From CAWIJJ01 sp963836405 (GTDB lineage Bacteria; Acidobacteriota; Terriglobia; Bryobacterales; Bryobacteraceae): DNA of 64,000 bases. Numbering within the stretch: position 1 is the stretch's first letter; each line of letters begins with the position of its first letter. Shown in pieces: positions 25,970-34,797 of the stretch. A program made the translations under genes and the position numbers. The DNA lies in NCBI GenBank assembly GCA_963836405.1, contig CAWIJL010000009.1:186001-250000 (forward strand), written 5' to 3'. The notes beneath the pieces were generated by a model, which ran no database searches, had not been told where the DNA came from, and worked only from the letters and a program-made list of their open reading frames with translations.

Positions 25970-27949
25970 TTACTGCCGGGCAGCCGCGGCGGCGGGCGCC
26001 GGGTTGTTTGGCAGTACGGCCGGGATCAGGTCCGCGGGCCGGCTGACCACGCCGTTCTTGGCTTCGTCGACACTGACGTCGTACACCGAGAGTACCTGCC
26101 CCAGCACCTGCTCCAGATTCAGTTTGGCCTTGATGTAGGAGCTGCGAGCCTGAACCTCGGCGAGCGCGCGGGCGGTCATGTCGCGTTGCCCAATGACCAC
26201 GTCCAGAATTGTCGCCGTGCCCAGTTCATACTTGCGGCGGGTGCCGGTGAAGGTCTGCTCCTGGAGCCGCCGCGCTTCCACGCTGGTATCGTAAGCGGCG
26301 CGAGCCTGGGTCAGCGCCATCCGCTGGTTGATCACGTTCTGCCGGATATTGTTGCGAAGCTGGCGGTCCTGAATCTGCGATTGCCGGTAGTTCAACTGGT
26401 CGGTGATCAGGTCGGCCTGCGCGGCGCGGTTGCGGATGGGAATGTTCAAAGTGATGGCCGCGCTGTAGTTGGGGAAATTGCGCCCGAACAATTGGCCGAG
26501 CACCGTGCCGTAGCCGCCGAGGAAGTAGCCGTTGACGTCGGCCGGGGTGCGGGACACAAGCTGGGTCTGACCGTTCACCGTGACCGGCACCGGCAGCGAA
26601 TTTACCGCGCCGGCGAGGCCTGAATTCGACATGTTGATGGATGCCGTGAGGCTGGGGAGCAGCGCGTCGCGCACACCGAGCGTGGTGATGCGCTGGTCTT
26701 CGAGTCCGATCGTGCTTTGCAGCACGTCGGGCCGGTTCATGGCTTCCGAAATCAGATCCTGCACCGGCTGCACTGCCTCCTGCGGGGGCACCGAGAAGAC
26801 ATCGGTGGGAATGATGCGGGCGTTGACGATCTCGGAACGGTCCAGGCCGCTGCGCGTGAGCACGTTCTTGAGAATGGTTTCCTGCTGGAAGACCTGTACT
26901 TCGGCGGTGGTCACATCCTGCTGGGCCGACTTCATTTCGGCCTCGGCCTGCACGATGTCGATGGGGGCAAGCGCGCCCAGTTCGGCCCGGCGCTTGTTGT
27001 CATTGTAGAGCTTCGTATCGAGTTCCAGCGTCTGCCGTTTCACCCTGAGGCTCTCGTTGAAGGTCACCAGGTCCCAGTAGAGGTTCACTACGCTGGCCAC
27101 CGTAGCCATCACCTGATTCTTGAAGGTGAGGTCGGAGATCTGCCGCTGGTTCTTGGCCACGCGGATGGAGCGGTTGTTGACCGAGGGGCGGAAGCCCTGC
27201 AGCAGGTTCTGCTGGATGGAGAGCGCCAGGCTGGACTGCGTATACGGGCTGAACATATTGAACGGCGAATTCTGCGAAACGCCGATCTGGTTGTTCATCC
27301 CCACCTGCACCGTGGTGCCGGTGAGAAAGCCCTGCTGAATTCCGGTATTCACGGATTTGTATTGCGTCACCAGGAAGTTGGTGCCGGTGATGTTGGTGGC
27401 AGTCTGAATGGAAGTCTGGTGCTGGAACGCGCCGCTCACATAATAGGTGGGGTCGAGGTTCGGAATGGCCGAGCCGGCGAGCTGCACGTTGAGCCCGCTG
27501 AGCACGCCGCCCTGCCCGCTTCCGCTGCCGCCGCCGGTGCCGCCCGAGCCGAGCGCGCTGCTGGCCAGCACGCCGAGCTGCGCCGACGAGGGGCCGCTCG
27601 AAATGTTGTTGGAGACGTTGCGCAGCAGCGACCCGGCGCTGGCACGCATCAGGTTGGCTTCGGCTAATTTCGGGTTGTAACGGGCCACCTCGAGATCCAG
27701 GCTGTTTTCGAGGGCCAGCGCGATGGCATCGCGAAGCGACAGGTAGATGTTCCCAGCCCGCATCAGCTTGTCAATGCGCGGCGAATCTTCATAGCTCACC
27801 TGCGGAAGCGGATGGGGCGTGTAGTTGTTCGTAAACCAGTTCAAAACGTTCCCGTTATTGACGCCGGAAAGCTCGGGGGTCTGCCCATAAACGGGCGCCA
27901 TTAACAGAAAACACAGCACGAACGCTAGGGCGGATCTGAGGTAAGGCAT
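25970..27949 (-). CDS. TolC-family outer-membrane efflux protein
   Basis: 659-residue outer-membrane protein. Start ATG 27949 is taken because a signal peptide follows (MPYLRSALAFVLCFLLMAP, ending VYGQ); the open frame extends 53 codons upstream without one. The mature protein has two OEP repeats: LSLRDAIALALENSLDLEVARYN opens the first, and long heptad-rich helices (QAEAEMKSAQQDVTTAEVQV; YELGTATILDVVIGQRD) form the trans-periplasmic barrel-tunnel. A Gly/Ser-rich insert of about 30 residues near 150-185 is unusual. No inner-membrane or adaptor subunit is adjacent; the MacB-like and ADOP permeases elsewhere in the window are possible partners (inference). Ends with a strong terminator. Confidence 0.85.
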   Translation of the reverse strand: MPYLRSALAFVLCFLLMAPVYGQTPELSGVNNGNVLNWFTNNYTPHPLPQVSYEDSPRIDKLMRAGNIYLSLRDAIALALENSLDLEVARYNPKLAEANLMRASAGSLLRNVSNNISSGPSSAQLGVLASSALGSGGTGGGSGSGQGGVLSGLNVQLAGSAIPNLDPTYYVSGAFQHQTSIQTATNITGTNFLVTQYKSVNTGIQQGFLTGTTVQVGMNNQIGVSQNSPFNMFSPYTQSSLALSIQQNLLQGFRPSVNNRSIRVAKNQRQISDLTFKNQVMATVASVVNLYWDLVTFNESLRVKRQTLELDTKLYNDNKRRAELGALAPIDIVQAEAEMKSAQQDVTTAEVQVFQQETILKNVLTRSGLDRSEIVNARIIPTDVFSVPPQEAVQPVQDLISEAMNRPDVLQSTIGLEDQRITTLGVRDALLPSLTASINMSNSGLAGAVNSLPVPVTVNGQTQLVSRTPADVNGYFLGGYGTVLGQLFGRNFPNYSAAITLNIPIRNRAAQADLITDQLNYRQSQIQDRQLRNNIRQNVINQRMALTQARAAYDTSVEARRLQEQTFTGTRRKYELGTATILDVVIGQRDMTARALAEVQARSSYIKAKLNLEQVLGQVLSVYDVSVDEAKNGVVSRPADLIPAVLPNNPAPAAAAARQ

Positions 27950-28191
27950 AGTTGGGTGAAACCTCGTAAGTCCCATTATGGCTGCAAACGGATCTCCAAA
28001 TCTGCTGGTGACCCTAAGTGCTTCCTTTCGGTATACGTGGATTGGGACGCCGGAGTTCGCGATTTGTTCCCGGTGTTCGATTTTGGGACGAGGCGTCCGC
28101 GATTTCATGCATCAAAAGGTGAGGACGTTTTCCCCCGCCCGCCATTAACACTCGCGAAACCCGCGGCGGCGGTAAAGTAGTCAGTAGGGTT

Positions 28192-28968
28192 ATGCGCAGA
28201 TACCTGCTTGCGTTTCTGGCGCTTGCGTTGGCCGCCTGGGCCGCCAATCTCAAGCTTTACCTGAAGGATGGCAGCTACCAGCTGGTGCGGGAATACAAGG
28301 TACAGACCGACCGCATCCGCTTCTACAGCATCGAGCGCAGCGAGTGGGAGGAGATCCCGCTCGAAATGGTGGACCTGAAGCGCACCGAGAGCGAGGCAAA
28401 GGAACGCGAAACCGAGATCGCGCGCGACGCCAAAATTCTTACCGAAGAGGACAACGCGGCCAGGGAACTCGAAAAAGAGATCATGCGGATCCCGCAGGAC
28501 GCGGGCGTGTACTGGCTCGAGAACAACCAGGCGAAGGTGCTGCCGCTCGCGGAAACCACCGTCCACACTAATAAAGGACGATCCGTGCTGAAGGCGATTT
28601 CGCCCGTTCCGGTGATCACGGGGAAAGCCACGCTGGAAATTGCGGGCGCGCATTCCACTCACATCTTCACCAACGCGGAGCAGGAGTTCTACATCCAGCT
28701 TTCCTCAACGCAACGTTTCGGCATCGTCAAGCTGACGCCGAAAGGCCAGGTCCGGATCGTGGAGAACCTGACGACTTTGCCCGTGGTTAACGAAACCGAA
28801 GAAGAGCGGGAGATTGTCCCCATCTTCGAGAAGCAGCTCACCAGCGACAATCTCTACAAGATTTGGCCGCGCGAGCCGCTGCCGGCGGGCGAATACGCGG
28901 TGGTCGAGTTCACGGACGGCAAGGTGAACATCCGCGTGTGGGATTTCGCGGTCAAGCCGGCCAAGTGA
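28192..28968 (+). CDS. secreted protein of unknown function with SH3/SHL-like N-terminus
   Basis: 258 residues. A signal peptide (MRRYLLAFLALALAAWAA) precedes NLKLYLKDGSYQLVREYKVQ, a short beta motif also seen at the start of many acidobacterial exported proteins. Residues about 65-100 are highly charged and helical (SEAKERETEIARDAKIL), probably a coiled coil; the rest looks beta-rich. No catalytic motif recognised. It is divergent from the TolC-like gene and its 3' end overlaps the EVE gene by 17 bp. Function unknown. Confidence 0.75.
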   Translation: MRRYLLAFLALALAAWAANLKLYLKDGSYQLVREYKVQTDRIRFYSIERSEWEEIPLEMVDLKRTESEAKERETEIARDAKILTEEDNAARELEKEIMRIPQDAGVYWLENNQAKVLPLAETTVHTNKGRSVLKAISPVPVITGKATLEIAGAHSTHIFTNAEQEFYIQLSSTQRFGIVKLTPKGQVRIVENLTTLPVVNETEEEREIVPIFEKQLTSDNLYKIWPREPLPAGEYAVVEFTDGKVNIRVWDFAVKPAK

Positions 28969-29368
28969 TTTTCGGGTAGCGTTTCCGCATCCACGCCACG
29001 AATTCTTTCGGCGCCGCCATGGTGGAGAGACGTCCCTGCCGCACCAGCGCCCAATCGGCGAACAGCCCCGCCTGCTTGACTTCGGCCAGCGTGAGCGGAG
29101 GCTCCACGCGTCCGGCGTACTCGAGTTCGACTACCGCCGATTTCGGGTTGCCGGGATCGTCGCGCGGCGCCGAGCGCACCACCGCCAGCCCTACGATGCC
29201 TGAGACGCCGCCGCTGTGATACACAAAGACGCCGTCGCCGGGCTGCATCTCCCGGATGGCGCGCACTGCCTGCGGATTGGTGACGCCGTCCCAAACCGTG
29301 CGGTGCTCGCGTTCCAGGTCGTCAATCGAATAGGTTTCGGGATCGGTTTTGGCCAGGAAGTAGGGCAT
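28952..29368 (-). CDS. EVE-domain protein
   Basis: 138-residue single-domain protein. YFLAKTDPETYSIDDL, WDGVTNPQAVRAIREM, PGDGVFVYHSG and the closing FVAWMRKRYPKITWP match the EVE fold (PUA-related), which binds modified bases or RNA. Stand-alone bacterial EVE proteins are suspected RNA- or modified-DNA readers, and some sit in defence systems; no defence genes are near here. ATG 29368. Convergent with the secreted protein (17-bp overlap) and divergent from the STAS gene. Confidence 0.9.
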   Translation of the reverse strand: MPYFLAKTDPETYSIDDLEREHRTVWDGVTNPQAVRAIREMQPGDGVFVYHSGGVSGIVGLAVVRSAPRDDPGNPKSAVVELEYAGRVEPPLTLAEVKQAGLFADWALVRQGRLSTMAAPKEFVAWMRKRYPKITWPA

Positions 29369-29435
29369 TCCCTAATCTCGCATATCGAGCTGCGAATGGT
29401 GTCGCGCCGCGATTTATTCTAAACTGATTCCTTAC

Positions 29436-29777
29436 ATGTCGCTGGAAATCAGCCAGAAGGAGATCACGCCCTCCACTGTAGCGGTGTGCGTGGCCGGCAA
29501 GCTAATGCTCGGTCCGGATGGTGAGCAGATCGTGTCGCTGGTGGAAAGTCTGCTCCGCCAGGGCAAGCGCACCATTATTTTTGAACTCTCGGGGCTGAGT
29601 GTAATCGACAGCACCGGCATCGGCCGGTTTATCGCCAGCTATAACAAGATCATGGCCGCGGGCGGAGAAATGCGGATGGCAGGCGCCACCGGCCACCTGT
29701 TCCACTCCTTCCACATCAGCATGCTGGACCAGGTGTTTCCGTTCTTTCCTACAGTGGAAGAAGCCGCAAAAGGCTGA
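29436..29777 (+). CDS. STAS-domain anti-sigma-factor antagonist
   Basis: 113-residue SpoIIAA/RsbV-like protein. VIDSTGIGRFIASYNKI contains the conserved phospho-acceptor Ser of partner-switching antagonists. No anti-sigma kinase lies alongside. The neighbouring minus-strand gene ends 7 bp downstream and encodes an RsbRD_N-like helical protein, so both may belong to one stress-signalling network although encoded convergently. ATG 29436. Confidence 0.9.
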   Translation: MSLEISQKEITPSTVAVCVAGKLMLGPDGEQIVSLVESLLRQGKRTIIFELSGLSVIDSTGIGRFIASYNKIMAAGGEMRMAGATGHLFHSFHISMLDQVFPFFPTVEEAAKG

Positions 29778-29783
29778 CTCGTT

Positions 29784-30236
29784 TTAAACAGCAAGCCTGG
29801 CTGTCCGGACACGAGCGTGCTCGTATCCCAGTACGACGTGGTACACACAAGCATCGATGAACCGCCCCAGCCGCTGCTCCAGCTCCTCTTCGGCGTAAAT
29901 TTGCAGCGCGTCCATGGCGTAACCCTGTTCGCGGATGAATTCCAGGATCTTTTCTTTGAGCAGGAAGAATCGCAGCACCGCCTCCGCCAGCGGAATGTCC
30001 TGTTGAAACCGCATTCCACCCAGCACCTCAAAACGCCGGTGGACCTCCTCGTCTTTTCGGGCCGCCAGGAGGTATCCGATGTTCTGGAGAATGTCCAGAC
30101 ACCAGTCCCGAATCTCCTGCTTCGGGCGGCTGCGCAATTGAGTCATTTCAGGATGGCTTTTGACGGCGGCCACCAGCCGGTCCGCGATTTCCGCGGCGTG
30201 GGACTCGATGAGAGAGACCAATCTGGTCGACAACAT
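29784..30236 (-). CDS. RsbRD N-terminal-like all-helical sensor protein
   Basis: 150 residues from ATG 30236, chosen over upstream in-frame starts because GGAGGG lies just before it. It is entirely helical (LVSLIESHAAEIADRLVAAV; AEAVLRFFLLKEKILEFIRE) and fits the RsbRD_N type of globin-like sensor domain found fused to STAS or kinase modules in stressosome proteins; here it stands alone. The assignment rests on pattern and on the adjacent STAS gene, so it is tentative. Convergent with the STAS gene; divergent from citrate synthase. Confidence 0.6.
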   Translation of the reverse strand: MLSTRLVSLIESHAAEIADRLVAAVKSHPEMTQLRSRPKQEIRDWCLDILQNIGYLLAARKDEEVHRRFEVLGGMRFQQDIPLAEAVLRFFLLKEKILEFIREQGYAMDALQIYAEEELEQRLGRFIDACVYHVVLGYEHARVRTARLAV

Positions 30237-30442
30237 GCACCCTCCAGTGCCAGCGCAAATGACACCGTTGGGTTTGGCGCACCCAGTCATAGCGTCAAAA
30301 GCCCCGGTGCCTCTGTACCCATTATCGCGAAACTCTCCATTTTATTCCACAAGTTGTAGAATATTCGGACAGATTGGTATGGAATTCGGCGTGCACACTA
30401 GCGACCCGAACTGACGCTGTGCCCGCATAAGAGGATGCACGC

Positions 30443-31750
30443 ATGGACAACCAGACGCTTACCATCACTGACAATCGGACCAACCAGACCTACACCGTTC
30501 CGATCTACCGCGACACCATCCGCGCCATGGATCTCCGCCAGATCAAAGCGAGCCCCGGCGATTTCGGGCTCATGACCTACGACCCTGCCTACATGAACAC
30601 CGCCTCCTGCCAGAGTGCGGTCACCTACCTCGATGGAGACAACGGCATCCTTCGTTATCGCGGCTACCCCATCGAACAACTCGCCGACAAATGCACCTTC
30701 CTGGAGGTCGCATATCTGCTCCTGCGCGGCGAGCTGCCCACCGAGACCGAGCTGAACCAGTGGGAAGCCGATATTTCGCGCCACACCATGATCCATGAAA
30801 ACCTGAAGAAATTCATGGACGGGTTCCATCACGACGCCCATCCCATGGGCATCATGATCAGCACGGTGGCTGCGCTCTCGACGTTTTATCCCGAGTCCCA
30901 CCACGTCCGGGACGCGGACAACCGGGCGCTCCAGATTGCGCGACTGATCGGGAAGCTGCCCACCATCGCCGCCTACGCTTACCGCCACCGGCTGGGACTC
31001 CCGTACATCTATCCTGATCCGGAACTTAGCTACACCAAGAACTACATGAACATGCTGTGGCGCCGGACCGAACCGAAGTATGCCGCCAACCCCGTGCTGG
31101 CGCGCGCCCTCGAAGTGCTGTTCATCCTGCATGCCGACCACGAGCAGAATTGCAGCACCACGACGATGCGCACGGTGGGCAGCGCGGACGCCGACCCGTA
31201 CGTCACCACGGCGGCGGCCATTGCCGCGCTCTCCGGACCGCTGCACGGCGGCGCCAATGAAGAAGTGCTGCGTATGCTGGATGAAATCGGCACTCCGGAA
31301 AACATCCCCGGCTTCATCGCCCAGGTGAAGGAAGGTAAGCGGAAACTGATGGGTTTCGGCCACCGCGTGTACAAGAACTACGATCCGCGCGCCCGCATCA
31401 TCAAAGAGACCGCGGACCAGGTGTTCGAGGTCACGGGCCGCAATCCGAAGATCGATATGGCGCTCGCCCTGGAAGGCATCGCGCTTTCCGACGAGTACTT
31501 CATCAAGCGCAAGTTGTACCCCAACGTCGATTTCTATTCGGGCATCATTTACGAAGCCATGGGCTTCACTCCGGACCAGTTCACGGTGCTGTTCGCCATT
31601 CCGCGCACTGCCGGCTGGCTGGCGCAATGGCAGGAAATGCTCCTGGATCCGGAAAAGAAGATCGCGCGACCCCGCCAGGTTTATGCGGGAGTGGGGCAGC
31701 GCGACGCGGTGCGAATCGAGGAACGCGGCAAGGATCTCGTGTCTGCGTAA
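30443..31750 (+). CDS. gltA: citrate synthase
   Basis: 435-residue type II citrate synthase, condensing acetyl-CoA and oxaloacetate at the entry of the TCA cycle. Catalytic His residues lie in SGPLHGGANEE and GFGHRVYKNYDPRA, and the catalytic Asp lies downstream near the VDFYSG segment. The N-terminal ~60 residues (PIYRDTIRAMDLR...YDPAYMNTASC) are the beta-domain of the NADH-sensitive hexameric type, although allosteric control cannot be read from sequence alone. ATG 30443; about 200 bp of intergenic sequence upstream should hold its promoter. Stand-alone gene. Confidence 0.96.
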   Translation: MDNQTLTITDNRTNQTYTVPIYRDTIRAMDLRQIKASPGDFGLMTYDPAYMNTASCQSAVTYLDGDNGILRYRGYPIEQLADKCTFLEVAYLLLRGELPTETELNQWEADISRHTMIHENLKKFMDGFHHDAHPMGIMISTVAALSTFYPESHHVRDADNRALQIARLIGKLPTIAAYAYRHRLGLPYIYPDPELSYTKNYMNMLWRRTEPKYAANPVLARALEVLFILHADHEQNCSTTTMRTVGSADADPYVTTAAAIAALSGPLHGGANEEVLRMLDEIGTPENIPGFIAQVKEGKRKLMGFGHRVYKNYDPRARIIKETADQVFEVTGRNPKIDMALALEGIALSDEYFIKRKLYPNVDFYSGIIYEAMGFTPDQFTVLFAIPRTAGWLAQWQEMLLDPEKKIARPRQVYAGVGQRDAVRIEERGKDLVSA

Positions 31751-31848
31751 CGCAGGAGGGCGGATCCGCGTCGTTTCTTTGGTGCGGCTCCGCCATTCCA
31801 TGATTTTCGCAGCCTGGGCACGGTACGTACTCCGGAAACGGTGAACGA

Positions 31849-34299
31849 ATGCCGCTTTCTCCGGGCGAGTTTCTCGGGCGCTACGAGGTCCTTTCGTTTG
31901 TCGGCGAGAGCGCGGGCCAGGTGTATCACGCCCGCGAACGAGGCCTCGGACGCCTGGTCGCATTGCACATCCTGCCCCCCGGAACCCTCACCGAATCCCT
32001 TCGCGCTACAGCCTCTCTGAACCATCCGCACATTGCCGCCGTGCTCGACGCGGGCACGGATCGGGGAATCGACTACGTGGCTGCCGAACCGGCTGGCGGT
32101 GTGCCGCTCGAAGGCTTCATTCCGCCTCAGGGACTGCCGTTTCAGGAGGTACTGCATTTTGGCGCCCAGGCTGCCGCGGCCCTGGCGGCGGCGCACGCAG
32201 CCGGCATCGCTCACGGCAATGTGTCCGCACGAAACCTGGTGGTCTATCCGGGATCTCTGTTGAAGGTGCGTAACTTCGCCATGCCCAACGGCACGGCTCC
32301 GCCCAATGAGAGTTCGGATATTCTGGCGCTGGGCGCGGTGCTCTACCGGATGGCTACCGGGCGCAGTGTGGAGCCGGGAGAAGACCCGCCGCCGGCAAGA
32401 AGCCTCCGGCAGGACCTCCCTCCAGAGGTGGCCCGCGCCATTCACCGCTGTCTGCGCCGCGATCCCGCGCGGCGCTTTCAACACATGGCGGACGTGAGGG
32501 TGGTCCTGGAGGAATTGGAAGAGGATGCCGCCGCCGGCAACCTCACGGCTACATCCCGCGGCGGCCGCATGCATTGGTGGCAGTTGCTGGCGCTGTCTGC
32601 GGTCTGCGGGTTCGCCATCCTGGCGGCGTGGCGTTTGCTCCCCGCCTCCCATACCGAATCCGGACTCGGGGCTTTACCGCTGACCGGATATTCGGGCGAG
32701 GAGCATTCCCCCTCCTTTTCTCCCGATGGGAGCGAGCTCGCCTTCACCTGGAACGGCGAAAAGGGCGACAATTTCGATATCTATGTGAAGCCGGTGGGGC
32801 CTGGACTGCCCACCCGCCTCACTTCCAACGCTGCGCTCGACCGCGGGCCGAAATGGTCGCCCGACGGGAGAACGATCGCGTTTCTGCGCGACCTCGAAGG
32901 TTCGCGCACGGCAGTCATTCTGATTCCGGCGCGAGGCGGCCCGGAGCGGCGTATCGCAGAGTTTTATCGAAACCAGGGATATTTCTCGGGGGCCCTGGAC
33001 TGGACACCGGATTCGAAATGGATCTTCGTGGCGGGCGCCCGGGCGCCGGGCCAGCCGCGCGCTCTGTTTCGGGTCTCGGCGGATAACGGCGCCTTCCGCC
33101 AGATGACGAACCCCCCGCCAAAGGCCGAGGGCGACGTGACCCCGGCCGTGTCGCCGGATGGCCGGACACTGGCGTTCCTAAGGGTAAACGGCGCGGCCCA
33201 GGAGATCCTGCTGGTTGCGCTGAATCCCCAGTTCGAGTCCAACGGCCGGCCTTCCAGGCTCAACACCGGACGCTACACCCCAACCTCCGTCGCCTGGCTG
33301 CCGGGCGAGGACGAACTTCTTTTCGCGTCCGGCGAAGGGCTGCAATCGCAGCTCTACCGCGTGCCGGCAGCCGGCTCGGCCGAGCCGCATCCGCTGGCGC
33401 TGGCTGGGATGGGGGCGCTCAGTCCCACGGTTTCCCCCTCCGGGCACCGCCTGGCCTACGTGCTCCAGGTGCAGGACACAAACATCTGGCGCACGGCGCT
33501 CAATGACCTGAGCGTGCCCGAGAAGCTGGTAGCTTCCTCGTACCGCGAGGTGTTTCCCCAGTTTTCGCCGGACGGGCAGCGCATCGCCTTTCACTCCAAC
33601 CAGAGCGGTGAGGTTCAGATCTGGACCTGCGACGTGCAGGGCGCGCAGCCGGTCCAGTTGACGCACCTCAACGGCGCCATGGCGCGGAACGCGCGCTGGT
33701 CGCCCGACGGGCATCAACTCGCATTTGAATCGAACCGGGCCGGCGCCTGGCAGATCTACACCATCGGCGAGCGTGGCAACGGACTGCGTGAGCTGACGTT
33801 CGGTGAAGCCGACAACACCAACGCGAGCTGGTCCGGCGACGGGCAATGGGTCTACTTCAGTTCCCGCCGGTCCGGCACGATGGAAGTATGGAAGGTCCCG
33901 GCCGGCGGCGGAAACGCGGTCCAGGTGACCACCGCCGGCGGGGAAGCGCCGCTCGAATCGCCCGATGGGCGCACCCTTTACTACATCAAAGGGGACAGCC
34001 GCAGGACGCTCTGGTCGAGGCCCGTGGGGGGCGGCGTCGAGACGCTGGTCTTCCCTTCCGTGTACCGGGTGAACTACGCGGTGAGCCGGAAGGGCGTCTA
34101 TTGCACTACGGCGCCCGATGCCGACGGCAAGTCATCCATCCAGGTGCTGGATCTGGCCAGCGGCGACACGGCCGAACTGGCGCGCATCGAAAAACCGCTC
34201 GACCTCGGACTGGCGCTATCGCCCGACGGCCGCTACATCCTGCACGCCCAGGTCGACTACCATGGCGTGGACCTGATGATCGTGGACGGTTTTCGATAG
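31849..34299 (+). CDS. pseudokinase fused to a PD40 (TolB-like) beta-propeller
   Basis: 816 residues. Residues 10-225 follow the Ser/Thr kinase fold (GRYEVLSFVGESAGQVYHA), but catalytic residues are gone: the ATP-site Lys is His (VALH, 40), HRD is HGN (122-124), the following Lys is Ser126 and DFG is NFA (142-144). One transmembrane helix follows (about 244-264) and then WD40-like PD40 repeats (SPSFSPDGSELAFTWNG; ARWSPDGHQLAFESN; NASWSGDGQWVYFSS). Active kinase-TM-propeller receptors are common in Acidobacteriota; here the kinase has become a probable scaffold. The propeller would be periplasmic. ATG 31849 with no strong Shine-Dalgarno sequence. Partner unknown. Confidence 0.87.
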   Translation: MPLSPGEFLGRYEVLSFVGESAGQVYHARERGLGRLVALHILPPGTLTESLRATASLNHPHIAAVLDAGTDRGIDYVAAEPAGGVPLEGFIPPQGLPFQEVLHFGAQAAAALAAAHAAGIAHGNVSARNLVVYPGSLLKVRNFAMPNGTAPPNESSDILALGAVLYRMATGRSVEPGEDPPPARSLRQDLPPEVARAIHRCLRRDPARRFQHMADVRVVLEELEEDAAAGNLTATSRGGRMHWWQLLALSAVCGFAILAAWRLLPASHTESGLGALPLTGYSGEEHSPSFSPDGSELAFTWNGEKGDNFDIYVKPVGPGLPTRLTSNAALDRGPKWSPDGRTIAFLRDLEGSRTAVILIPARGGPERRIAEFYRNQGYFSGALDWTPDSKWIFVAGARAPGQPRALFRVSADNGAFRQMTNPPPKAEGDVTPAVSPDGRTLAFLRVNGAAQEILLVALNPQFESNGRPSRLNTGRYTPTSVAWLPGEDELLFASGEGLQSQLYRVPAAGSAEPHPLALAGMGALSPTVSPSGHRLAYVLQVQDTNIWRTALNDLSVPEKLVASSYREVFPQFSPDGQRIAFHSNQSGEVQIWTCDVQGAQPVQLTHLNGAMARNARWSPDGHQLAFESNRAGAWQIYTIGERGNGLRELTFGEADNTNASWSGDGQWVYFSSRRSGTMEVWKVPAGGGNAVQVTTAGGEAPLESPDGRTLYYIKGDSRRTLWSRPVGGGVETLVFPSVYRVNYAVSRKGVYCTTAPDADGKSSIQVLDLASGDTAELARIEKPLDLGLALSPDGRYILHAQVDYHGVDLMIVDGFR

Positions 34300-34314
34300 A
34301 GGGGCGGCATCGAT

Positions 34315-34358
34315 GCGGTTGGATGAGGCCCAACCGCGTAAAACGGCTTCGAGAGCCG
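34315..34358. terminator. probable bidirectional terminator between the pseudokinase and argR
   Basis: Two adjacent hairpins in the convergent gap: GCGGTTGG/CCAACCGC (34315-34322, 34330-34337, loop of 7) and CGGCT/AGCCG (34344-34348, 34354-34358). No long T-tract, so Rho-independent action is uncertain. Confidence 0.5.
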
Positions 34359-34359
34359 C

Positions 34360-34797
34360 TCAGCCCTGCTCGAGCAGCCCGAGCAGTTTTTCCTGCACCG
34401 CCTCGGCGGTGGGGTTGTCGGGCGCGATGACCAAAATCGTGTCGTCTCCCGCGATGGTGCCCACTACCTCCGGCCACTGCTCGTGGTCGAGCGCCACGGC
34501 CACCGAATTGGCATGGCCGGGCGACGTCTTGAGCACCACCAGGTTCTGCGCCCGCAGCACGTCATGCAGGAATTCGCCGGCCAGCAGCGTGAAGCCGGGC
34601 CCTGTTTCCTCTGGGGCCATCTCCTGGTAGCCCTCCCGCGTCTTCACCAGGCGCAGATCGCGCAAATCGCGGGAAAGGGTCACCTGCGTGGCCGCGATGC
34701 CCTGCGCCCGGAGCTCCTGGGCGAGTTCCTCCTGCGTGAAGATCTTCTTCCTGCGAATCGCCTTCAGAATTTGGCCCTGCCGGTACGTCTTGGTCAT
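34360..34797 (-). CDS. argR: arginine repressor
   Basis: 145-residue ArgR. Residues 1-70 are the winged helix-turn-helix (YRQGQILKAIRRKKIFTQEEL; VTLSRDLRDLRLVK), and the C-terminal half is the oligomerisation/arginine-binding domain with the VGTIAGDDTILVIAPD segment including the paired Asp residues. In the presence of arginine the hexamer represses arginine genes. ATG 34797 overlaps the argH stop (ATGA), so it is the last gene of the argF-argG-argH-argR operon and its own level should be controlled by the same ARG boxes (38358-38391). Confidence 0.94.
   Translation of the reverse strand: MTKTYRQGQILKAIRRKKIFTQEELAQELRAQGIAATQVTLSRDLRDLRLVKTREGYQEMAPEETGPGFTLLAGEFLHDVLRAQNLVVLKTSPGHANSVAVALDHEQWPEVVGTIAGDDTILVIAPDNPTAEAVQEKLLGLLEQG

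Noticed and set aside
28952..29368. EVE protein as part of a defence system
   Set aside because: No restriction, methyltransferase, nuclease or phage genes are adjacent; the neighbours are a secreted protein and a STAS protein.
30398..31963. 521-codon open frame antisense to citrate synthase
   Set aside because: Product is Arg/Gly/His-rich with no recognisable domain, and the sense strand encodes an unambiguous citrate synthase. A typical artefact of GC-rich coding sequence.
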